64,000 bases of DNA from Sesamum alatum (GCA_034509735.1 JACGWO010000011.1:22366979-22430978), one strand, 5' to 3'. Numbered from the stretch's first letter, positions 35,113 through 47,170 are shown. Notes: generated by a model from the sequence alone, not told the origin. A program made the numbers and translations.

Positions 35113-36156
35113 GAGTAAAATGCAGACACTCCCCCAACGTATGGGGTCATTTGCACTCTGCCCCCCAACCTTTTTTTTTTTACACTTCCCCGCCCAACCT
35201 TTTGATTTTGTTGCACTTTGCACTTTTTGGGAAATAATAATAGAATATTCTGTTCGCGTGTGTTCACGCTCCTGAGGATGATACAAACACCCCCCTAATG
35301 TATGGGATCAGTTGCACTTTGCCCCCCAGCCTTTCTCTTTATAAAAAATTAAAATATATTATAAAAAAAGGAAAAATTGAGGAAAATTTTAGAAAAAGGA
35401 GGAAAAGTTTCAAAAAATTCAATGTCTCATCTACAGATAAACAACTTCACATTACAAGACAAAATGTAATGTTAGCACCGACAGCAATACACACATTTGC
35501 ACTGATGGTGACATTGAAAGAAATACACAATTTTCTTTTTCCTTTTTAGGTTTGATTTTTCCTCTCTTTATACAGAGGAGTGCATTTGGTTCTATTGTGA
35601 AGCTACACTGTTTCGTGATTTTTTCGTCTGAATTGTTGGAGTTCAATTTCTTCATATGGGTCGGTGAGTTTTTGTTGTTTTATCATCTGTTTTCCCCCTT
35701 GTCTTTCTTATGTTCTGCTAATTTTAGGTGGTGTTGGAGTTTGTTGTTTGTGAATTGAAGGTTAAAGTTCTTTTATTTAGGTACTACACACATGATGTTT
35801 CAGATTATTTGCTTTCTGGTTTGATTTTAGATTGTAATGTGAAGTTGTTTATCTGTAGATCAGACATTGAATTTTTTTTCATATTTTTAATTAATTTTAA
35901 TTTTATTTAAAAGGTTGGGGGGCAAAGTGCAAACGACTTCATACGTCGGGGGGAGTGCTTGCATATAACCTTACATTACCTAACCTGAAATCGCCCTCAG
36001 GCGCGTGAACACACGTGGACGGAATATTCCAATATTATTCCCTGGAAAATGCAAAGTGCAACAACATCAAAAGGTTGGGTGGGGAAGTGTAAAAGAAAAG
36101 GTTGGGGGGCAAAGTGCAAATGACCCCATACATTGGGGGGTGTCTGCATTTTACTC
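35113..36156. mobile_element. Mutator-like TIR element with a second TIR pair nested inside
   Basis: A 1044-bp element. The outer ends GAGTAAAATGCAGACACTCC and, reversed, GAGTAAAATGCAGACACCCC extend as inverted repeats for about 170 bp. Flanks GAATTTAAA and TTATTTAAA match at seven of nine bases. A second pair of related inverted ends (ACACCCCCCTAATGTATGGG near 35288; its partner near 35915-35965) lies inside, enclosing a unique segment (about 35340-35905). No transposase seen. Confidence 0.8.
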
Positions 36157-37321
36157 TTATTTAAATGTCATCTTTCTTATTCACCATTTACTGTTTCTGT
36201 CGTTTTCTCAAGATGCTGCATTACATTTCTTATTAAGATTAAGTGAGTTAATTGATGTTTTACTTTTGATTTTCTTCTTTAATAGAGAATGTATCCATTT
36301 TTTTTTTTAGAAATAGTAATTTGTATTAGTATTAATAAATTGAGATACATATCAGTTCGATCTATAAACTCACATTATAAACTCAAATAAACCCACATTA
36401 CAATAAACTCACATGATTTGGTAGATGCTTATAGGCTCATATCACTATAATATTTGGGGTTATGTTATAAACTAACAAATTAGTAATGTTGAAATGAAAA
36501 TTCAAAAAATGACCAAATTTATTAAATTAGAACTTTTTATACTTCAAAGAAATAAATTGCTAAATTACATTCCTTTATGTAAAAAAAAAAATACATATAT
36601 AAAATAAATATCTTTTTCGACGAACTATAACACAAATAAAATAAGAATTCACATAAAATTTGAAATATGGAAAAAAATATTAATTTGAGTGAGACGTTCT
36701 GAAAATGCATGCAGACTCTTTAAAGAACACATATAGTTGAAGGAAATTAAAACCTTTTTAAGTTAGACATGTGAAATGCTTCTAATTATGAATTTTTTTT
36801 TTAATTTTATTTTGTTTTTGAACATTTGTTAAAAGTGTAATTTTATTTTAACTTTTAATTTTTATTATGTCTAAATAATTTAAAAATATTCCATTGAAGG
36901 GATTAAAAAGTATGTCCCACTTAAGGAGCTTTGGGTATCTTTGTTTCAATATTTGAAAAATTATATATATATATAAATTAAAAGTCATATGTGATGTTCT
37001 AAACGCAATACACGAACTTGAATAGGTAACCTAATTATGAGATGATCACTTGCAATCAAAATCATGTCACGAAATTTCAATATTCCCTTTAGGGTAATCT
37101 TACTAATGTGTTGAAATATATTGAAGCTTTTTGGTAGAATTTTCTAAATATGTTAATATGTATCTTGAGGATAAAAGAACATACCTCTATTATTTTTCAT
37201 GTAATCTTTTTTATTCCTATTTGATGTTCTATAGTATGTGTAATACATATATCTACCCAATATATGTTTAAAATCTTATAGAGATGTATTGACGCACTTC
37301 ATTGCTTTACTATAAATTTTT
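36157..37321. other. AT-rich intergenic DNA
   Basis: No gene or paired repeat recognised. It contains a short TA run near 36963-36975. Confidence 0.55.
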
Positions 37322-37910
37322 GAGTTAATTGTGATTTTCATCCTGTAGCTATAGGTTCATAACATTTTAGTCCTTTAAGTATCTAGAGTAGCAAAATGGT
37401 CATTTATTTTTTCAATTTTCGCGAATTTGGTCTTCTGGTCGTCGGATTTTTACAATATCGCCAGAAGAGTAGCACATGCCCCCTCACATGATGGATTAAA
37501 ATTGAGGCTTTTTCTGTCATTGGTTAATATTTTTCAACGTGGTACCTAGATTAAATTTAGGAAAAAAAATACTTACCGACATGGCTAAAATATTCACGTC
37601 TGTAAGTCCCTCTATTTTCAACTAAGCAGCATGACGTGCCTATTTTAGCCACTTCAGTAGGTATTTTTATTTATAAATTTACTTTAGCTACCATGTTGTG
37701 AAATATTAACGAATGGCGGAAAAAGCCCCAATTTTAATCCATCGCGTGAGAGACATGTGCCACTCTTTTGGCCACTTTGTAAAAATCCAGCGACCGAAGG
37801 ACCACATTCACAAAAATCGAAAAGATAGAGGACAATTTTGCTAGCCTAGATACTTAAAGGACTGAAATGCCTAGAGCCTATAACTATAGGACGAAAATTA
37901 CAATTAACCT
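37322..37910. mobile_element. Foldback Mutator-like MITE with 9-bp target duplication
   Basis: A 589-bp element that is almost entirely one inverted repeat (arms of about 290 bp). Ends: GAGTTAATTGTGATTTTCAT and, reversed, AGGTTAATTGTAATTTTCGT. A perfect 9-bp duplication TAAATTTTT flanks it (37313-37321, 37911-37919), the Mutator signature. Its transcript would form a long near-perfect hairpin. Confidence 0.9.
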
Positions 37911-37919
37911 TAAATTTTT

Positions 37920-39030
37920 AATCTCCTATTGATATTGTATTATGTGTAAATTTAATTTCTATAAAAAGTATCATTGAAAGATCTCTTTGAAAAATTTATA
38001 CCATATTCTTGTCGATAGTCAATTAAGAAATGAAGACGATACTCACAAAAAAAAAAGAACCTTAAAATAGTATAATTTCTCATTCTAATTCTTCTATAAT
38101 TTATGTGGTGCTTGTTTTAATACTTTTGTGGACCTTATATCTTAAAAAATTATCACTACTTAAAACAGAACACGAAAAGAAAATGTAATAATCTGATAGA
38201 ATGACTTTTCTTATTTTTTGTAATTTTCTCCCTAAATATCATAATTCCAAAATTAAATTAGAAAAATCTTTTTTATTCCAAAATTATTTACTCCATTTTG
38301 ATACATTTATTTTTTAATTTTTTTATTTAACTATGGATAATTCTACTATTTAAAGATATAATCTCTATGATTATAAATTTAAGTTTATATTAAAATAATT
38401 ATATACAATTAAATAAATATAGTATGAATAGTTAAATAGGTAATAAAACTCAAAAAGACAATACCCTGATATTGGTGAATTTGCATAACCACCAAGTAGT
38501 TATTATTGGATAAACTTTTACAACCTCTGTGATCGAAAAAAAAAAAAAATTTGTAAGTGATAACAAGATTATTAAACTATTAATCTCTTGTATAAGCATT
38601 TTCACTTGATGGAATCCACCCCCCCCCCCCTCCCCTTTTTGGGTGGGTGGGTGGGTGGGGGTTATTAAACTTATGAACTTCTATTTAACGTAAAAAGATT
38701 GATATATTACTTTTTAAACTTTCATCCGCTTATATCTAGGACTTTAAAATTTTATAATTAATTGTCTTTACAAAATTTAATTTTCATTCACATATTAGTT
38801 GATGATAAAATCCCCATAATTTATATAAAAATACTGATAATATTATTTATTTTGGTTTTCAATTATTTCTATTGAACTTCTAGATTTTATATTAATTTTC
38901 TATATAATATTTAATTTTCTTTCATGGCTGCCGCATTCGCCGTTTTTATGTTCCGTTATTATTATTCTGCCCCGTTTTTCAAGAACACCAAGATTTCGTG
39001 CAAAATTAATACGATGAACCCATGAAATTA
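37920..39030. other. AT-rich intergenic DNA with a C-run/G-run
   Basis: No gene. The only standout is the C-run followed by (GGGT)n at 38621-38661, listed separately. Confidence 0.55.
38621..38661. repeat. C-run next to (GGGT)n, G-quadruplex motif
   Basis: Ten or more C, T, four C, five T, then GGGTGGGTGGGTGGGTGGGGG. Five G-runs with single-base loops make a canonical quadruplex on the plus strand; the C-run could instead pair with it as a hairpin. Confidence 0.9.
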
Positions 39031-39116
39031 CGACATGCTTCAAGCGTAAATTAAAAGCAATGTAAATCATGCTTTACACGTATAGCACATAGAACCCTAG
39101 CCCTATACACCGAACC

Positions 39117-39130
39117 GGGCTCTGATACCA
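39117..39130 (-). other. Copia primer-binding site (initiator tRNA-Met type)
   Basis: GGCTCTGATACCA on the plus strand is the complement of TGGTATCAGAGCC, the usual Copia primer-binding site. It places the element's internal region to the left, with only a short stretch (about 39030-39116) that may belong to it. Confidence 0.85.
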
Positions 39131-39131
39131 C

Positions 39132-39598
39132 TGAAAGAAAGGCGTGTGGATCGTCCCGGGAGGAGCGCGAATGCGGAGGCTCGATATAAATAAAAACATG
39201 AAATAAAACATGCTTATACAGAAAACGTAAAAACATGTTCAAGGGGTGTTCCCTTGAACATCCGGGTATTCGATGTATCTCATGATTAAAATAAACATGC
39301 AATTATCATGGTGGCCATAGGGTGGAAATGAAAACTGTAAATAAAGACCTACCCGGTTGTAGTTTTGTCTTTGTACCGCCACACGCGTTATTCCACGTTT
39401 TGCCACCAATGATAGGATCCCTCTAAATCATCCACGCAATCCTATTGGTTCTTGATCCTCGTGCTAGCAAGAAATTAAGAGTGTATTTAGGGGAGGACGA
39501 ATTGACCAAGCGTTATTAATTAAACGTGATCAATCCGTCTAAAGTCCACTTGTATTAAACAAGGAACTTAGAATTTTCTTGGAGGAAAACGAGAAGGG

Positions 39599-39641
<43 letters not shown>

Positions 39642-41128
39642 CCGGTGGGGTATGTGTGTGTGTGTGTGCTCACAAGTTGATCAATCTCTTATGTGTATAC
39701 TTCTATGAGTATTTATAAAAGTGGAATCATATTCCTCTTCAAACTCTAATTTAAGAAACATACTTTGACTAGGATTTTGACCTAGTCAAATCCTACTCAA
39801 ACTAGACTTCAGATTTAGTCAAACTAATCTAGGCCATTGATCTCTCTACTTCAATCTCGTCCGTACATCACCTTGATGGATTTATTATGGAATATTTTAA
39901 ATCTTATTTAAATAAACCATAGGGATTTAAATAATTAATATTATTTATTTTAAGCCCATTTTCTCATTTCTAATTAAATCTAATTTATCAGTTAATTCCA
40001 TAAATCTAATTAAAGGAATCAACATCCAAGAAAGAGGAACCAATTTTAATCCAATTAAATTATTCAACCTCCCGAGATCAATTCTAAATTAATTCCTTTG
40101 TTACCAACGGATTTTATGTGACTCTTTAGGTTCACCCTCAGCTAGACATGGCCGAATCTCCAATCATCTCATGAAGGAAATTCGTCTGTCACCATGGGTG
40201 GCCGTCTAGCAATGGTCCATGACACTAGGGACTAGGTGAATATTATGGCGTGAACATTTAGGCTCTCCAATACGTTTATCTTTCATCTACTATCTCACAC
40301 TATAGTCTAGGGTATGGATCTTTAGGATGTTGGTACTCATTCTTGACTTAAGCTTTGTCTCGCCCACACTAAACGTCACAGGGATCCCATCACTTTGTTC
40401 AGTCACTATGGCCACTGATTTAATTGGGGACGAGTCTTAGAGTAAAGTGAGACATTACTGTCAACCCTTTTGACAGGAGATGAATCCTCTCTTAGGACCT
40501 ATTGTCCACACTACACATCTTGACTGCACTAGATAGGGCTTATGAAAAACGAGTTTCTTTGACATGATAGCCTCTTGCAAAACCTAAGATAACAGTCACA
40601 GTGTGTATATGATCTCAGTAATCCCTCAAGTCTGAGGATCAAATCCGTACTATTTGGAACCGAGAATAAAGCCATACCGACTGACCCTCTCAAGGTCTTC
40701 CATATGACGATCCCCACAAGTCACCTCAATCAGCTGACACCTAGCTGGCTGACCCATTAACATTGCATGGATGACCCTTGTCACTTGTCGATGAAACACG
40801 GCCGCAATTGCTTAGTGCAAGTCTCAAACGGACTCTCGATACCCTATCTCGAGATCCTTTGACTTGGAGGTTTCAGACAGATCCACAGAAACTGATTTCA
40901 TGAATTGCCATCCAATGCGCAGTTCCAGTTTTTTGGATTGACGTTTCGGTTTGTGGGCTTTGCTTGTGCAGTGAATAGTTAATATAAAGTAGTAAGTGAA
41001 CACAAACAAAGTATTAAGCCATATGAATATCAATTTCGTATTCATGATGATTATTAAAACACCGAAACTGTTCAGACATAGGTTACATAAGCCCAATCAG
41101 ATTGGCTTCACGGTCACCTATTCTAACA
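39132..41128 (-). repeat. Copia LTR, minus strand, about 2.0 kb
   Basis: Read on the minus strand it begins TGTTAGAATAGGTGACC (ending at 41128) and ends CCTTTCTTTCA at 39132, one base before the primer-binding site. It includes a GA microsatellite and a GT run (39602-39667). No coding capacity of note. A related partial copy lies at about 41321-42201. Together with the primer-binding site this is a 5' LTR plus a short leader, the rest of the element being lost. Confidence 0.8.
39602..39668. repeat. GA and GT microsatellites in the LTR
   Basis: A GA run of about 17 units at 39602-39637, then a short GC-rich gap and a GT run of about 8 units near 39652-39667. Confidence 0.9.
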
Positions 41129-41320
41129 GATCATATGCACAAAAGTTTTGTGCATCACATACTGTGGTTATGGCTTATGCCATATGTGCTCTAATAATGA
41201 CATTCTTGTGATAAGTCGTGACCATGCCTTACCTCATGCGTGCTTTGACTATAAGACAAAAGCTCTACCATGATACCTTACCCTGTGGCCACATCTTATG
41301 TTCTGGTCACTGCAGTTTTA
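41129..41320. other. Spacer between the two LTR copies, with a small hairpin
   Basis: About 190 bp unlike the LTR ends on either side. It starts with an inverted repeat (ATGCACAAAA / TTTTGTGCAT, 41134-41155). Confidence 0.5.
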
Positions 41321-42201
41321 ATCATGGCGTGAACACCTAGGCTCATGAATACATACGAGTACGGTCCTTCCGTCTACAATCTCATTGCTATAGTCTAGGG
41401 TGTGGAATTTGGACGTCAACCCCCATCCTTGACTTAAGCAACTACTCGTTTACTGACTGAAACGTCACTGGGATCCCATCCTACTGTTCAGTCACTGTGG
41501 TCATAGATTTTACAGGGAACGAGCCTTAGAGTGTACATGAGATACTACTGTCAAATATTAACAGGAGATAGATTCTATCTCGGAACGCACCGTCTTCAGT
41601 GCATATTCTGACTATACTAAATAGGGCTTATAACAACCATGTCTTTAGACATGGTAGCCTTTCGTGCAAACCTAAGACACATGCATAGTGGCATGTGACT
41701 GCCGTGGTTCCTCAATTCTGAGGTCTAATCACGTATTATCAGAGTTGGGAATGCCAGTCATACCGACTAAGCCACTTAGGGCTTTCATATGACGATTCCT
41801 GCGAGTCACCTCAGTCAGTCGATCCTAAGCTAACTAACCCACTAATATTGCATGGACGACCTTCGTCACTTGTCGATGAAATATGACTGCAATCCTCAGT
41901 GTAAGTCTTACATGGACTCTCGATACCCAATCTCGAGGTCCTTAACTTGGAGGGTTTCAAACCGATCCACAGAGGCTGGCTTCATGACTGCCAACTTATG
42001 CGCAGTCCAGCCTCTTGGATTTACTTACTCAGTCTGTGGGCTTTGCTTGTGTTATGAACAATAATATAAGTGAACACAACAAAGTATAACATGCCAAGAA
42101 CTGAATATAACTTTTATTCAGAGTATCAAATTAAACCACTATTGTCAGAAATTGATTACATAAGCCCAATCTGATTGGCTTCATGGTCACCTATTCTAAC
42201 A
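41321..42201 (-). repeat. Second, partial copy of the same Copia LTR
   Basis: Homologous to 40241-41128 in the same orientation and ends at the same LTR terminus (..CACCTATTCTAACA). Shared landmarks include tatagtctagggt, gggatcccatc and the GACTCTCGATACCC block. Clearly diverged from the first copy, so not a recent duplication. It directly abuts an unrelated Copia pol fragment. Confidence 0.75.
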
Positions 42202-43904
42202 CACCTATTCATTTTCCTCATGATCAGTCACATGTCTCACTATCTCCTAAACCTATACCCTCTCCAATCACCAGAAAATCCAACAGACAGATTATTCAGC
42301 CACATTGGTTGAAAGATTGCGTTTGCAATTCCACTTCTTCCTCTCCTAACCTTTGTGATTCCATGTCCTTCAGTCCTGCACACATGTTGTTCTTGGCGCA
42401 GGCTGATGCTGTTCAAGAACCTTGGACATTTGCTCAATTGGATCAAAATGAGCATTGGAGACAGGCTATGGCACAAGAGCTGGATGCTCTTGAGAGGAAT
42501 TACACTTGGGACTTGATTGCACAACCTGATGGCAAGAGGGCCATTGGCTCAAAATAGGTTTATAAGGTCAAGCTATGACTGGACTCAAATTGAAGGGGTC
42601 GATTATTACGATAGTTTCTCCCCGGTGGCCAAAACTGTCACGGTGCGACTACTTATTGTTGTTGCTACTGCTCGCATTGGCCTCTCTTGCAGCTCGACGT
42701 CAACAACGTGTTCCTCCATGACCACTTGGACGGAGAAGTATACATGCAACCTCCTAAAGGGTATTCCAAGGCTTCTAAAGGTGTCGTTTGTCGTCTACGA
42801 AAGTCTCTTTATGGCCTCAAACAGGCCTCTCGGCAGTGGAATATTGAGCTCACATCCAAGCTCAAGAGTTCTGGTTTCCAGCAATCTCCACATGACCATT
42901 GCATGTTTACCTTGCGCAAAGACTCCACCTTCGTTGCTCTCCTCGTTTATGTAGATGATCTTCTTCTCACTGGGACTTCTTTGAGGCCCTCTCTGCTATT
43001 AAAATATATCTTCATGACTTGTTCACCATCAAAGACTTGGGTCCAACCAAGTACTTCTTGGGTTTGGAATTGGCTCGTTCCACCCATGGGACATGTGTTA
43101 CTCAACGTAAATACCTGCTGGATATTATCCGTGACTATCAGCTGGATCATGCTAAAGCAGCTGCCACTCCACTGCCTACTGGTCTCAAGTTTGATAATTC
43201 CTCTGGCCCCCTTCTGCATTCTCCAGACAAGTATCATAGATTGGTGGGAAAGCTCCTTTATTTGAGGTTTTCTCGCCCTATCTCTTTTGTTGTATAGAAA
43301 TTGAGCCAATTCCTCAATCATCCTTCCAACCTCACCGGGATGCTGCCATTCACCTGGTTCGCTACCTCAAGGGTACTCCTTCCCTTGGTCTTTTTTCCCG
43401 GTTGACTCATTCTTCACTCTTCAAGACTTCCTGGACTTTGACTAGGCTTCTTGCACGGAGACTCGTCGGTCGATTACTAGCTATTGCATCTTTCTGGGCA
43501 TTGCTCTTGTCTCTTGGAAGACAAAAAAGCAGGCCACCATTTCTCGCTCGTCCGCGGAGGCAGAATACCGAAGCATAGGCTCTACCATCTGTGAGCTGCT
43601 CTAGCTCAGCTATTGGCTTCACGAGTTCGATGTTTCAGTTTTTGTCCTCATTCCTTTCTACTGTGACAACAAAGTTGCCATCCACATTACTGAGAACCCT
43701 GTATTTCACGAGCGCACGAAGCACCTCGACATTGACTGCCATTGGTCCATGATCTTTTCAAGCAAGGCTTCATCCTTCTGGGCCATGTTTCCAGTCAGCA
43801 ACAGGTAGCTGATCTCTTTACCAAGGCCCTTTTCTACTGCTCCTTTTGCTAGGCTTTTCTCCAAGCTGGGCATGGCTTTTTCATGTGCCACCTTGAGAGG
43901 AGGC
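42202..43904 (+). pseudogene. Copia pol remnant: reverse transcriptase and RNase H
   Basis: A 5'-truncated Copia polyprotein in sense. Seen in order: EPWTFAQLDQNEHWRQAM (about 42417-42470), an RT part with LDVNNVFLHDHLDGEVYMQP (about 42690-42750), SLYGLKQASRQWN, the catalytic YVDD intact at 42948-42959, KDLGPTKYFLGLE, then RNase H in several frames ([17 protein letters not shown]). Stops and shifts occur at about 42555, 42985 and 43295 and throughout RNase H. A purine tract gagaggaggc at 43895-43904 ends it. The frame differs from the minus-strand LTR to its left, so this is a separate element. Confidence 0.9.
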
Positions 43905-44189
43905 TGTAAAGATATCAGACGCAAGGTTGAAGACGCGTACTTTGGTTCTGCATTTCGCATATCTCACCCTCACGCCTTTACTAGTGTATTCACGTTTTTT
44001 CCTTCTTACTGTAAACTTGCTCTTTCTTGTAAAGTTGTTTTTTCTTCTTTTAATGTTTGTCTTAGTTGTGAATAGCGTTTTCTCCTCTGGTTAGTTAGCT
44101 CGTGATTAATATGTCAATTAGGGTAGTTAGAAGGTAGTTAGTAAGATCTTTTCTTTCCCTCTTGCATTTAAACCCTACACTTCGAACTC
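43905..44189 (+). repeat. Probable 3' LTR (partial) of the Copia pol remnant
   Basis: Starts TGTAAAGATATCAG directly after the purine tract. The right end is not fixed because no second LTR copy is in the window; it gives way to LINE sequence near 44190. Confidence 0.5.
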
Positions 44190-44790
44190 GGCAGAATAGA
44201 TGAAATTGATTCTTCACTTTTAAATCCATGATGAAATCTCTCTGCGCAGTGTCCTTCATATCTTCATATTCCATATTGCTACAGTACCCTTCTATTTTTT
44301 TTATCTCAGTCCCAGTCGCATGAACTGATTCGAAGATTGCACAAGGGATGTCTGAAAGTGCCTGTAATAGTCGTGAGCACGGACAGTTCACAATCGCATG
44401 TACGTCATCTTCGCCCTCTGCCTCACAAGTTGCACATCAAGTGGACACAAGGACTCTTATTTTGACGATATTCGTAGCTGTTGGAATCGCATTTTAGAAA
44501 AGTTTCCAGGCAAATAGCTTGACTGGACTAGGGACCTTGGCTTTCCATATAACATTCGACGACCGAACCTCAATGACCTGTTGCACTAACCTCTATTTTT
44601 GGCGGACATGGAGCGAGCAAGGTTGTAAGTCGACTGAACCGAGAACAAACCATTTTTTGCATAGTGCCAAACAATCAAATCCCGACTAGCTCTTCCAAGC
44701 GGGATGGACAGAATCGATTCCACCACCTCCCTCGGGAAAATAGTCCGGACTAGATCCACGTTCTAGCTTCGTCCGTTGCTCCAAATCATT
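44190..44790 (-). pseudogene. LINE RT C-terminal (zf-RVT) fragment
   Basis: Read on the minus strand: DLVRTIFPREVVESILSIPL, DLIVWHYAKNGLFSV, WKAKVPSPVKLFAWKLF, then HAIVNCPCSRLLQALS. This is the typical post-RT region of plant L1 LINEs, including the Cys/His part. Stops interrupt it. It looks like the downstream continuation of the piece at 46500-47170, separated from it by about 1.7 kb of other DNA. Confidence 0.75.
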
Positions 44791-45780
44791 TCAGAAACTG
44801 TACCTAGTGTTTGGTTTTATTTTTAGGTTGTTTTGTTTTGATTTGTGGAGATAGAAAGAGAAAAATAGAGATAAATAAGTGTGTGTTAGAAAATTGTGTA
44901 TGTTTGGATTTATTTTTGGAGATAGTTTAAAATAGTATAAAGAAGGTGTTGTATGTAGTGTGTTGTAAATTTGGGAGACAAAAAACACTGTTCATTGTCA
45001 AATCATGTTTTTTTTATATTTGTTTTTTAAAATGTATATATGTATATATTAATATATAATTGTTTATAGGTGGATTGAATTATTTAATATATTATTAAAT
45101 AATAGTTTGTATATGGAATTTTTTTTTTCTATTTTTTCACGAATAATAATAACATATTAATTAAATAATATTATGCAAAGTAGTATTATCTTACAAATAA
45201 TTTAATGAGATTGATAAATTTAATTAGATCATTTAATAATGAATTTGTTGCTTCCCTGTAACGGCTTTTCATATTATAATTTTTCATGCAATTCGATAAT
45301 TTCATATAATTGCTTGGGACATGTAACATAACCTATGTATAATTTGTTAAAATTATAACATCAATAAAAACACATGCGATTATGTTAAACCAATAAACTG
45401 TAAGATCAACCATTTAACATTTGGATAAACATTTTTTGTTTCTTTAATTGCTAAACAACATGTACACTTAAAAGCCGAAAAACTGCACAAACATAATTGT
45501 ACCGAATGTATTAAATACAGAAAAGATATCAATCTTGCGAGCATATATAATATACATATATTAAAAATTAATTTGAGGTCAAATTCTTTTAAGATAAAAA
45601 TGCTTTATTATATATATATATAATATTAAATTATTGATTTGATTAAAGATAAATCCATTAATTAACATCCACATTAAAATTGTAATTGGATAAAGATTAA
45701 TCTTCATCCAAGAAAATAGTTCAATCCACCACAATAGTATTAATTGCTAATTTCTTCATTCACTTATCAGTTTGAGGTCA
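44791..45780. other. AT-rich insertion interrupting the LINE fragment
   Basis: AT-rich, with GTGTTTGGTTTTATTTTTAG near its left end, resembling a MITE terminus; the matching CCAAACAC lies near 46494. No gene seen. Confidence 0.45.
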
Positions 45781-45789
45781 AATTATTAA

Positions 45790-46330
45790 GACAAAAAAAA
45801 AAATAATAATAATAAAGTCAGACGGATTCCCCAAAATGCTTATATTGACTGAGTCGACTGGGTCAGACACGGCGGGTTGACTCGTCGAGTTAATTGAGTC
45901 GTGCTCCCGAGTGAGAGGTGGGAATGCCCTCTCAGGTGAAGTGTCCGATCGTGGCCACCATACCCGTGTATGTGTCCGCCATGACGAGACGAACAAGGCG
46001 GCGACGGTCCGCCGGCAAAATATCGGCCAACACCGGAGATAACACACAACTTCGCTCGGCGGCATTTTATGGTAATGCCGAGTTAGATCCGCGGCATCTG
46101 CAACAGAGTCTCCACCGCCTCGCTAACGGCGGCTTCGGCAACGGAGTTCCAGGCGATCCCGCGTTCGTTGTGCGGCGCTAGATCTGTAAAACAACGTCCG
46201 CCGCGTTCGACCCGCTGCATCTTCCGGTCAAAAGCCTTCACCGCCGCGTTCAACGCCGTTGACCGGGAGCTTATGGTCCAAAAATAGGCGGCGGCGGCCG
46301 ATTCTATGCTGCAAGGTTTTCTTCCTATGT
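45790..46330. other. GC-rich island of unknown origin
   Basis: A 0.5-kb block much richer in G and C, with many CGGCGG and CCGCCG steps, in otherwise AT-rich DNA. Its left border is an A/AAT run (45794-45815), so on the minus strand the block ends in a T-rich tail. On the minus strand a run near 46090-46270 reads like protein (AVKAFDRKMQRVERGGRCF, DLAPHNERGIAWNSV) with no start and a stop after about 60 codons; on the plus strand a frame of about 75 codons starts at 45957 or earlier. It may be a captured gene piece. I do not recognise it. Confidence 0.4.
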
Positions 46331-46499
46331 TTAGTTGAGGTTGGTAGGTTAAGGACCATGAAAATAGCTGATGGGCCTATCAAATATGGGAAAATGGGAC
46401 AAGATAGTGGAAAACACCCAATCAAGGTGTTTTTGCGTGTACCAAACAAATAGTCTTGTTTCGGCCCATCTCGGAGATGGGCCGAAAACGAGGCCAAAC

Positions 46500-47170
46500 A
46501 CAGCGGTAGCATTTTCATCCAGAATTGTGGGCTGTGAATACACTTTGAAAGAGCAGCCCCTTAGAATCCACCTATCCCAAATGCGGATGCTCGAACCATC
46601 CCCCACTTTCCATCGCAATCCTCTCTCGACCAGGGGCAAAGCACTAGCAATACTTTGCCATGAGAACGACGAATTCAGCCCTTTCCGTGCAGCAGAATAC
46701 CGCGCTTTCAACACACGAGCGAATCAAGCTCCTTCCCGGAGGTGAATCAGAGCAGAGAGAAGCCCTCTGAGCAGGTAGTGTGGATTAGTCACAATTTGCC
46801 AGGCTTGTTTAGCGAGGAAGGCTGTATTGAAAGCTCTCATGTCCCTAAAACCCAATCCTCCATTCCAACTTTGTCTACACCAATCATCCCATTTCAACCA
46901 ATGAATCCTCTTGCCTTCACCCGAGTGCCACTAGAAATTCAAAATGATGGACCTAATACAATTCAGTAACTTCTCTGGAAGGCGAAAACATTGCATAGCT
47001 TACATCGAGATTGCATGTAAGACGACTTTCACCAGAACTGTCCTCCCTGCTTGCGACAGAAACCTCTCCTTCCATCCTAGTGTTCGCCACCACGATTTGT
47101 CGCTAATCTGTTGAAATTGATCCCCCTTTTCTTTTTTTCTACTTTCTACCAAATGGCATCTCCTTCTTTC
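46500..47170 (-). pseudogene. LINE RT thumb/C-terminal fragment
   Basis: On the minus strand: SDKSWWRTLGWKERFLSQAG and RTVLVKVVLHAISM near 47000-47100, then RDMRAFNTAFLAKQAWRI, then LKARYSAARKG, WRW-type LRWKVGDGSSIRIWDRW (about 46560-46620). This is the segment after the RT catalytic core in plant L1 LINEs. The match stops near 46500, where foreign sequence begins; the next LINE segment resumes at 44790. Confidence 0.8.

Noticed and set aside
39030..39116. Start of a gag gene beside the primer-binding site
   Set aside because: Too short, no gag-like residues; only a leader can be suggested.
40824..41096. Minus-strand frame of 90 codons in the LTR
   Set aside because: Inside a non-coding Copia LTR and not kept in the second LTR copy.
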